Positions 45,087 through 52,356 of a stretch of 64,000 bases of DNA are shown piece after piece. The stretch is from an uncultured Lachnospiraceae bacterium (lineage in GTDB: Bacteria; Bacillota; Clostridia; Lachnospirales; Lachnospiraceae). The first letter of the stretch is position 1, and every line of letters begins with the position of its first letter. The DNA lies in contig CAJUES010000002.1 of NCBI GenBank assembly GCA_910585765.1, positions 26,560-90,559 on the forward strand, given 5' to 3'. Below the pieces are notes generated by a model. The model had not been told where the DNA came from and ran no database searches. It saw only the letters and a list, made by a program, of their open reading frames with translations. The translations under genes were made by a program, and so were the position numbers.

Positions 45087-46043
45087 ATGGGGAATACAAA
45101 AACCAGGGTGAAGAGCAACTATAATGCGAGCCTCACCTTCTTTCAGAAAGTAAAGAAATACAGAGTCCTGCTTCTGATGTGTCTTCCCGCCGTTCTGTTT
45201 TTCCTGGCATTCAGTTATGCACCGCTGCCCGGTATCTGGGTAGCATTCGTAAAGTACAACTACAGGGATGGAATTTTTGGCAGTAAGTTTATCGGTCTGG
45301 ATAACTTTGAGTTCCTTGCAACCTCAGGAAAGCTGTTGAGCCTGACGAAAAATACGATCCTGTACAATCTTGCATTTATCATACTTGGCAATTTCCTGGC
45401 AGTGTTTGTGGCGATCCTTCTGAACGAGATGCGGAGCAAATGGTTCAAGAAGGTGTCCCAGACGATCATGTTCCTGCCGTACTTCATATCACAGGTTCTG
45501 GTGGGCATTCTGGTATTTAACCTGCTCAACTATGACACTGGTTTCGTGAACGGTATCCTGACAAATCTCGGTCTGGAGCGGTGGCAGCCGTACTCCGATC
45601 CCAATGTCTGGCCGCCGATCATGATCATCGTATATCTGTGGCAGCAGACCGGATATAACTCGGTCGTGTACTTTGCGGCGATCATGGGTATTGACGGGGA
45701 GATGATGGAGGCTGCGAAGGTGGACGGTGCCAACGGATTCCAGAGGATCCGCTACATAATCCTGCCAAGCTTGAAGCCGACGATCGTGATCCTGCTCCTG
45801 TTCGCACTCGGCGGTATCGTGAAGGGCAACTTCGGATTGTTCTACAATATCGTAGGCACGAACCCGATCCTCTACAACACGACGGATATCATTGAGACAT
45901 ACGTATACCGTGCGACGATGACGGATTTCAATTTCTCCACAGCATCTGCAGTGGGACTGTACCAGTCCGTGATCGGATTCATCATTGTCATGGCAGTGAA
46001 CTATATCGTTAAGAAGATAGAGCCGGATTATTCACTGTTCTAG
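45087..46043 (+). CDS. Sugar ABC transporter permease, LplB type
   Basis: 318 residues with six membrane helices and the EAA loop (EAAKVDGANGFQRIRYIILPSLKP) that contacts the ATPase. It is of the LplB/UgpA class used for oligosaccharides. GAGGGAGG sets ATG 45087. It is the first gene of the operon with a second permease and a binding protein. No ATPase gene is present; a shared MsmX-type ATPase is presumed. Confidence 0.93.
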   Translation: MGNTKTRVKSNYNASLTFFQKVKKYRVLLLMCLPAVLFFLAFSYAPLPGIWVAFVKYNYRDGIFGSKFIGLDNFEFLATSGKLLSLTKNTILYNLAFIILGNFLAVFVAILLNEMRSKWFKKVSQTIMFLPYFISQVLVGILVFNLLNYDTGFVNGILTNLGLERWQPYSDPNVWPPIMIIVYLWQQTGYNSVVYFAAIMGIDGEMMEAAKVDGANGFQRIRYIILPSLKPTIVILLLFALGGIVKGNFGLFYNIVGTNPILYNTTDIIETYVYRATMTDFNFSTASAVGLYQSVIGFIIVMAVNYIVKKIEPDYSLF

Positions 46044-46058
46044 GAGAGGAGGAGCAAC

Positions 46059-46982
46059 ATGGCAAAAGAAGATAAAGACCTTATGGAATCAGGCGCCAAG
46101 GTAAAGCTTGGCACTTCGGATAAAATTATCAGGGGATTTGGATATGTGTTCCTGACACTCTACTCCATCTGCTGTATCATACCGTTCATCATCATCGTCA
46201 GCACGTCCTTCACCAGCGAGTCGGTGATCAGGGCGGAAGGCGTGCAGTTCCTGCCAAAGGATATCACGCTGACGGCGTATGACATGGTCACAAAGAGCGG
46301 CGGGATCTGGTGGTCTTACGTGGTGACGATCTTATTGACAGTGATCGGAACGGGTATCGGACTGTCGATCATCGCGATGACGGGCTATGCTCTCCAGAGA
46401 AAGGATTTTCCGTTCCGCAACGGGATATCGTTCTTCATCTATTTTACAAGCCTGTTCCAGGCGGGACTTGCACCGTACTATCTGCTGATGACGCAGACGT
46501 ATCATCTCAAGGACAACTATCTGGCGGTATTGCTGCCGCTGCTGATGTCACCGTGGCTGATCATACTGATGAAGAATTTCGTCAAATCGATCCCGCATGA
46601 GATCACGGAGTCGGGCAAGATCGACGGCGCGGGTGATATGAGGATCTTCGTTTCACTCATCCTGCCGATGTTAAAGCCGGCGCTTGCGACGATCGGCCTG
46701 TTTCTCGCACTGGGTTACTGGAACGAGTGGTATCAGTCATCCCTGTTCCTGAGCTCAAGGGTTGCGGTGAAGCCACTGCAGTTCACCCTGTATGAGATCG
46801 TGAACAAGACGGACGCGCTCAAGAACTCCGTAGCAGGTCAGTTCATCAACCTGGCAGATATCCCGCAGGAGAGCGTGAAGATGGCAAACGCCGTGCTCGC
46901 GACAGGGCCGATCGTCATGCTGTACCCGTTTGTACAGAAGTATTTCATCAGCGGTATCACAGTCGGTGCCGTTAAAGGTTAG
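46059..46982 (+). CDS. Sugar ABC transporter permease, LplC/YtcP type
   Basis: 307 residues, six membrane helices, EAA-type loop (ESGKIDGAGDMRIFVSLILPMLKP). It pairs with the permease 15 bases upstream. GGAGAGGAGGAG precedes the start. Length and ending (FISGITVGAVKG) are typical of the class. Confidence 0.93.
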   Translation: MAKEDKDLMESGAKVKLGTSDKIIRGFGYVFLTLYSICCIIPFIIIVSTSFTSESVIRAEGVQFLPKDITLTAYDMVTKSGGIWWSYVVTILLTVIGTGIGLSIIAMTGYALQRKDFPFRNGISFFIYFTSLFQAGLAPYYLLMTQTYHLKDNYLAVLLPLLMSPWLIILMKNFVKSIPHEITESGKIDGAGDMRIFVSLILPMLKPALATIGLFLALGYWNEWYQSSLFLSSRVAVKPLQFTLYEIVNKTDALKNSVAGQFINLADIPQESVKMANAVLATGPIVMLYPFVQKYFISGITVGAVKG

Positions 46983-47018
46983 CACGAAGAGATCAAGAAT
47001 ATATATTTCAGGCTGTGG

Positions 47019-47034
47019 CTCCGCTCGGGCGGAG
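47019..47034 (+). promoter_or_regulatory. Intercistronic hairpin before the binding-protein gene
   Basis: CTCCGC, TCGG loop, GCGGAG. With no T-run it is more likely an mRNA-stabilising hairpin, of the kind that raises binding-protein levels over permease levels, than a terminator. Confidence 0.5.
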
Positions 47035-47066
47035 ATAAGCAATATAAATTAACAGGAGGAAAAGTA

Positions 47067-48779
47067 ATGAAAAAGAAAGTATTGGCGTTACTATTGACGA
47101 CCACGATGATTGCCGGGCTGACAACAGGCTGCGGCGGCGGAAATTCAGACTCGGCTTCAAACTCAAACACAAACGATACACCGGCATCGGCGGATACCTC
47201 TGCACCGGCGTCCAATGACAACGCATCGGCGGACAATGCGTCGACAGACAACGCATCCAGCGGTGATGCGGCAGCTTCGTCAGATGATCCATGGGCGAAT
47301 GTGGACACATCGGAGCATGTAGTCATTACATACATGACGACCGGAGAGACACCGACCGGAACAAAAGAAAAATATGACGAGATGATGGCAGAGCTGAACA
47401 AGATCCTGACAGAGAAGTGCAATGCGGAGCTGCAGACGTACTTCATCAGCTGGACGGATTATCTCTCCAACTACAACCTGACCCTGGCACAGATGGACGG
47501 TACGGTAGACCTTGTCGGAACGGCTTCCGACTGGCTCGACGCGTGGCCGAACTCCAAGAACGGCGCATTCCTGGAGCTGTCAGAGGATATGTTAAAGACC
47601 TATGCGCCGAAGACCTACGCGAGCGTTCCGGCGGAGAACTGGGAGCTGTGCAAGTATGACGGTGAGATCTACCTGATCCCTGAGGACAACTATGCACAGT
47701 GGACGAACCATGGATTTATCTATCGTCTCGACTGGGCAAAGGCTGCCGGTCTTGCGGACGGTGTCAAGTCATGGGAGGATCTGACAACATACTTCAAGTA
47801 TGTGAAAGAGACCTATCCTGACATTATCCCCTGGGATTCCGACGGTACACAGTATGCACAGATGGCAGGCGGCTGGATCGCTTCCCATTCAAACTATGTA
47901 CCTATTGATGGTATCAATTCAGCGGCTATGTGGGGCGGCACAAGGGATGATCTCTACACAGTGTACTCTCCGTATGTGACGGATACGGATTCTCTCGTAG
48001 AGTTCGCTAAGATGATGAAGGAGTGGGACGAGATCGGCGTATGGCAGACAGACGTTCTGAACAACACTTCATCGACAAACCGCGATGACTACAGGATCGG
48101 GAAGGTTGCGGCAGAGCAGCACCACACACAGACATGGACGGATCTGGTAAGCCACACACCGGCGAACACGATCTATGATGACGATCCCAATGCAGAGACA
48201 GGTTTCTTCTATTTTGGCCAGGAGACAGGCAATGTGACAGCGCTCTCGATCACACACGGCGCGATGGCGATCTCCGCAGGCAGCAAGAACCCGGAGAGGG
48301 CATTGATGGTATATGACCTGCTGAGAAACGATCCGGAATGCTACAAGCTGTTCTGCTATGGTATCGAGGGTGTGTCTTATGAAGTGACAGACGACGGTCT
48401 GAGAACAACACCGGAAGGCTACAACCAGGATACAGACAATATCAACGGCACGACGAACTACTGGTGGGGACGTAACGACGACCTGGAGATCCTTGACGCG
48501 ACACGCGACTGGGATAAGATCAACAAACTGTATGACGAGTATGACAAGCTCAAGATCGAGTATCCGTATGGTCAGTTCGTGGCAGAGGTTGACAACATCC
48601 GTTCACAGATCTCCAATATCAACGAGATCACGACGAACTACATGAAGCAGATTGCATTCGGCAAGTACTCGGGAACGGCAGAGGATATCGTTGCAGAGTA
48701 TCAGTCCGCATTGAAGGCAGCAGGTATCGACGAGGTTACGGCAGAGTTACAGAGACAGTTTGATGCGCTTTACAAATAA
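47067..48779 (+). CDS. Sugar-binding lipoprotein of the ABC importer
   Basis: 570 residues. Signal peptide with lipobox LTTGC (lipid-anchored Cys 22), then a Ser/Asn/Asp/Ala-rich linker (about 25-75) with no folded domain, then a large family-1 type extracellular binding domain of the LplA class. It delivers oligosaccharide to the two permeases. AACAGGAGG precedes the start, and a hairpin separates it from the permease gene. Confidence 0.93.
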   Translation: MKKKVLALLLTTTMIAGLTTGCGGGNSDSASNSNTNDTPASADTSAPASNDNASADNASTDNASSGDAAASSDDPWANVDTSEHVVITYMTTGETPTGTKEKYDEMMAELNKILTEKCNAELQTYFISWTDYLSNYNLTLAQMDGTVDLVGTASDWLDAWPNSKNGAFLELSEDMLKTYAPKTYASVPAENWELCKYDGEIYLIPEDNYAQWTNHGFIYRLDWAKAAGLADGVKSWEDLTTYFKYVKETYPDIIPWDSDGTQYAQMAGGWIASHSNYVPIDGINSAAMWGGTRDDLYTVYSPYVTDTDSLVEFAKMMKEWDEIGVWQTDVLNNTSSTNRDDYRIGKVAAEQHHTQTWTDLVSHTPANTIYDDDPNAETGFFYFGQETGNVTALSITHGAMAISAGSKNPERALMVYDLLRNDPECYKLFCYGIEGVSYEVTDDGLRTTPEGYNQDTDNINGTTNYWWGRNDDLEILDATRDWDKINKLYDEYDKLKIEYPYGQFVAEVDNIRSQISNINEITTNYMKQIAFGKYSGTAEDIVAEYQSALKAAGIDEVTAELQRQFDALYK

Positions 48780-48802
48780 GGATCTGCATGGACGGTTCTG
48801 GG

Positions 48803-48828
48803 GAAGGTATGGCTACTGCCATACCTTC
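48803..48828 (+). terminator. Terminator of the sugar transporter operon
   Basis: GAAGGTATGGC, TACT loop, GCCATACCTTC: an 11-bp perfect stem, followed by a mixed T-rich tail. Confidence 0.75.
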
Positions 48829-48891
48829 TGTCTTTGTACACTTTCATGGAAATCAATTTTGAGAATAATCATACAATTTATACTGAAAATC

Positions 48892-48912
48892 TTAGAGTGT
48901 GTTTGAAAAATG
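48892..48912. repeat. Solo end of the GTTTGAAAAAT MITE family
   Basis: CTTAGAGTGTGTTTGAAAAA differs from the terminal repeat of the 22.7-kb element at two positions. No partner end is nearby, so this is a relic. Confidence 0.55.
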
Positions 48913-48955
48913 TATTCAATTACCTGAATTTTCTGAGAATGACTTTCCATTGCAA

Positions 48956-48984
48956 TTGACCGTTTGCGCTGTGGGTGATATGAT
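48956..48984 (+). promoter_or_regulatory. Promoter of the GH35 gene
   Basis: TTGACC (48956-48961) and TATGAT (48979-48984), spaced 17 bp. It gives the glycosidase its own promoter after the transporter terminator. Confidence 0.75.
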
Positions 48985-49037
48985 TTAAAGTACAAAGTTT
49001 TTTTGGAAAGAAATAAAAGCAGGGGAGAAGTTGTACT

Positions 49038-50855
49038 ATGGGACGATTTGAGATTAAGGACAATTTTTATCTGGACGGAAAACCATTCCGCGTGATTTCC
49101 GGCAGCATTCACTATTTCCGCGTGGTGCCGGAGTACTGGCGTGACCGTCTGGAAAAATTAAAGGCGATGGGCTGCAATACGGTGGAGACTTACATTGCAT
49201 GGAATGTCCACGAGCCAAAAAAAGGCGTGTTTGAATTTGAAGGCAGGTATGATCTGGTGAAGTTTGTGCGGACAGCGCAGGAGCTGGGGCTGTATGTGAT
49301 ACTGCGCCCCTCGCCGTATATCTGCGCGGAGTGGGAGTTCGGCGGGCTTCCGGCATGGCTGCTGGCGGAGGACGGGATGCGCCTTAGGGCATGTCATGAG
49401 TCGTTCCTGAAGCATGTCAGGGAGTATTATGACAGACTGTTTCCGTTGATCACACCGCTGCAGATCACGGAGGGCGGTCCGGTGATCCTGATGCAGGTCG
49501 AGAACGAGTACGGGTATTACGGTGATGATACCCGCTATATGGAGACGATGCGCGACATGATGCTGGAGCGTGGCGTGACAGTGCCGCTCATCACCTCGGA
49601 CGGTCCGTTTGAGGAATCGCTCTCGTGCGGCTGTATCGACGGGATCCACCCGACCGGAAATTTTGGATCCCGCACGAAGGAGCGCTTCGCGGTGCTTGCG
49701 CCGTATGCAAAGGGCGGTCCGCTGATGTGCGCGGAGTTCTGGGTGGGCTGGTTTGACCACTGGGGAAACGGCGGCCATATGCACGGCAACCCGGAGAGCC
49801 CGCAGGATCTGGACGATATGCTGGACATGGGACATGTCAACATCTATATGTTTGAGGGCGGCACGAACTTCGGATTTATGAACGGCTCGAATTACTACGA
49901 CGAGCTGACACCGGACGTGACCTCGTATGACTATGACGCGCTGCTCACGGAGGCGGGAGACTTCACCGGGAAATATCACAAGTTCCAGAAAGTGATCAGC
50001 AAATATGCGCCGATCCCGAAGGTGGAGTTTACAACGGAAATAAAGAAAAGGGCATACGGAAAACTGACAGCCGTGTCACAGACGGGACTGCTGCAGAATC
50101 TGGAGAACCTGTCGGAACCGATCGTGGATAACTTTCCGGTCTGCATGGAGAAATGTGGACAAAGTTACGGCTACATACTCTACCACTCGACTTTAAAGCA
50201 CGAGCAGAATATCGAGCGCATCCGCCTGTGGGGGGCAAATGACCGTGCGAATATTTTTGTGGACGGCAGGCGCGTCGTGAACCTGTATGACAGGGAGCTT
50301 GACGGGGAGTATGATGTGCTCGCCGGAGCAGTGAAAAAAGCGCAGGATGTGAATGCGGCGCCTGCCGATGAGGAGGCAAAGCCCCAGAATGAGCCAGTGA
50401 CCTTTGCAAAGGATGCGCCGATCGATATCCTCATGGAGAATATGGGGCGCGTCAATTTCGGTCCGCTGATGGAGCGCCAGCGAAAGGGGATCGCGGAGTG
50501 TGTCCAGATCAACGGGCATATCCATTACAATTGGACGATGTACCCGCTGCCGCTCGACAACATTGACAGGCTGGATTTTGACAGGGACTGCACAGAGGGA
50601 CTCCCGGCATTCTACAGGTTTGAGCTGGAGGTGGACGAGGCGTGCGATACGTTCCTCGAACTTGACGGCTGGGGAAAAGGCTGTGTGTTCTTAAACGGAT
50701 TCAATCTCGGCAGATACTGGGAGATCGGACCGCAGAAGCGCCTGTACATACCGGCGCCGCTCTTGAAGTCCGGGAAGAATGAGATCGTTGTCTTCGAGAC
50801 GGAAGGAAAGTCGACGGGCGTGATCGAGCTGAAGGATGAGCCGGATATCGGGTAA
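49038..50855 (+). CDS. GH35 beta-galactosidase
   Basis: 605 residues of glycoside hydrolase family 35, lacking a signal peptide, so it acts on imported sugar. Markers: SGSIHYFRVVPEYWRDRLEK, ETYIAWNVHEP, acid/base region QVENEYG (153-159) and nucleophile in LMCAEFWVGW (Glu about 233). The C-terminal galactose-binding-like beta domains include NGFNLGRYWEIGPQ. Next to the LacI-regulated importer, it probably releases terminal beta-galactose from the transported oligosaccharide. A GGGGAG site lies before the start. Confidence 0.93.
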   Translation: MGRFEIKDNFYLDGKPFRVISGSIHYFRVVPEYWRDRLEKLKAMGCNTVETYIAWNVHEPKKGVFEFEGRYDLVKFVRTAQELGLYVILRPSPYICAEWEFGGLPAWLLAEDGMRLRACHESFLKHVREYYDRLFPLITPLQITEGGPVILMQVENEYGYYGDDTRYMETMRDMMLERGVTVPLITSDGPFEESLSCGCIDGIHPTGNFGSRTKERFAVLAPYAKGGPLMCAEFWVGWFDHWGNGGHMHGNPESPQDLDDMLDMGHVNIYMFEGGTNFGFMNGSNYYDELTPDVTSYDYDALLTEAGDFTGKYHKFQKVISKYAPIPKVEFTTEIKKRAYGKLTAVSQTGLLQNLENLSEPIVDNFPVCMEKCGQSYGYILYHSTLKHEQNIERIRLWGANDRANIFVDGRRVVNLYDRELDGEYDVLAGAVKKAQDVNAAPADEEAKPQNEPVTFAKDAPIDILMENMGRVNFGPLMERQRKGIAECVQINGHIHYNWTMYPLPLDNIDRLDFDRDCTEGLPAFYRFELEVDEACDTFLELDGWGKGCVFLNGFNLGRYWEIGPQKRLYIPAPLLKSGKNEIVVFETEGKSTGVIELKDEPDIG

Positions 50856-50876
50856 ATAAAATAATAAGCAGTATGT

Positions 50877-50915
50877 AACAAAAAGGAAGCGCTTTTCGCT
50901 TCCTTTTTGTTTTAA
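50877..50915 (+). terminator. Terminator of the GH35 gene
   Basis: AACAAAAAGGAAGCG (50877-50891) and CGCTTCCTTTTTGTT (50897-50911) form a 15-bp perfect stem with the T-run within and after it. Confidence 0.92.
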
Positions 50916-50942
50916 AATCCGCGGAAAAACAGTGATTGTTTC

Positions 50943-50971
50943 TTGTGGATTCCATAGTGAAACGATATAAT
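50943..50971 (+). promoter_or_regulatory. Promoter of the kinase-STAND operon
   Basis: TTGTGG (50943-50948) and TATAAT (50966-50971) with a 17-bp spacer. ACGATATAATGAATC around the -10 closely resembles the promoter at 56761. Confidence 0.7.
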
Positions 50972-51034
50972 GAATCTATATGAGGAGAACGGCGTATGGA
51001 GAAAAACGGATAACAGATAGGAGTTAAACAGGAA

Positions 51035-52228
51035 ATGAATAACAGGATGACAGCAGTGTCCGAACAATTATATAATCAGGCAATATCGAATTCACTGACC
51101 ATTGCCGAGGCGGTCGGTTTTCTGGAAAAGGAATCAAGAATCCGCACGCTCCGTGAGAAGCTTGAGAAGTTCTCTCGCGGGCGGGATCTTAGGACGATAC
51201 TGGTGCGGGGGTTGATGCAGAACCACCCGGATGCGAAGAAGGACGCTGTAGAGCGCCGCGTGCGGGGATGGCTGAACAATCCCAAAAATCAGACACTGCG
51301 GAAAAATGACGCGATCGAGCTTTGCTTTATTCTGGGACTGTCCGTGGAGGAGGCGGACGCGTTTGTCGCGCTCATCTCCGAGGAGGGGCTTCACTGGAGA
51401 GATCCGGATGAGATCGTATATATCTATGCACTGAGACAGGGAATGGGGTATTCCGAGGCGGAAACGTTAAATGACGAGATGCGGGAAATCCTTTCCAGGG
51501 TGACGGAATCGCGGACGCCCGCGGAGGACAGTTTCACGCCTATCATACGCGCGGAAGTCGCATCGATCGCTACGCGGGAGGAGCTTGTCGACTATCTGAC
51601 AGGGGCAGTGGCGAGGTTGGGGCGCTGCCACAACAATGCTTATAAGCTCTTTATGGAGATGATGGAGACGTTGGAGCATCCTGTGCTGTATGAGACGGAG
51701 GAGTGCGCCGGGCTTTTTGAGCGGGAGAAACTGACGATCCGGGATGTGTTGAGGGAGTATTTATTTGAGGAAAACGTACTGTATGCCAAGAAGCTGGTGC
51801 GTGGCAGCAGGAAGAAGGAGGAGGAACTTGTCTTTACAGTGATTCAGGAGGAGGTGAGCAGCAGCTGGCCGGACGAATCCACCATCTCAAAGATGAAGTC
51901 CAGAAAGACAGATGTGACGCGGAAAGTGCTGATCCTGCTGTTTCTCGCGACGGATCTGGGACCGGCGTATGCGGATGATGAGGACGAGGATATGGAATTT
52001 GCGCTGTCAGAGGAGGAGTGTTTTGAGCAGCTGTATCAAAGCCTGAACGATATGCTGCTCCAATGCGGTTTTAAGCAGCTCGATCCGCGCTCACCCTTTG
52101 ACTGGCTGATCCTGTATTGCATTTGTACCGGGGATATGTTTGATGTGGATATCCGCATGAAAAATATGTTTCAGGAAATGTTTGGCGAGCGGCCGAAAAA
52201 GGAGGAGCAGAAGGACGATCAGAAATAG
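51035..52228 (+). CDS. HTH-like cytoplasmic protein of the kinase-STAND operon
   Basis: 397 residues, no signal or membrane segment. The N-terminal half has an atypical HTH-like module: RRVRGWLNN, NDAIELCFILGLSVEEADAFV and a following DEIVYIYAL helix. The same layout (WSNFTNGRFS, AGLECSMAEAEHVLRLAG, RDRLVKAAIL) occurs in the gene at 60096. The remainder is helical and acidic near the end. It is the first gene of an operon with the kinase-NTPase and a lipoprotein. A regulatory or adaptor role is inferred; I do not recognise the family by name. Confidence 0.65.
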   Translation: MNNRMTAVSEQLYNQAISNSLTIAEAVGFLEKESRIRTLREKLEKFSRGRDLRTILVRGLMQNHPDAKKDAVERRVRGWLNNPKNQTLRKNDAIELCFILGLSVEEADAFVALISEEGLHWRDPDEIVYIYALRQGMGYSEAETLNDEMREILSRVTESRTPAEDSFTPIIRAEVASIATREELVDYLTGAVARLGRCHNNAYKLFMEMMETLEHPVLYETEECAGLFEREKLTIRDVLREYLFEENVLYAKKLVRGSRKKEEELVFTVIQEEVSSSWPDESTISKMKSRKTDVTRKVLILLFLATDLGPAYADDEDEDMEFALSEEECFEQLYQSLNDMLLQCGFKQLDPRSPFDWLILYCICTGDMFDVDIRMKNMFQEMFGERPKKEEQKDDQK

Positions 52229-52356
52229 TCTCTTTTTAGGGAAACAGATCGCAAGTTCTCAGAATCCTGTGTGATATGATGATCAGGAAATGATTGGAAA
52301 TGAGGACTGACAGGCGGAAGCAGTCAGATGGGATTTTGGAGGATGAGGTTCAGGGA

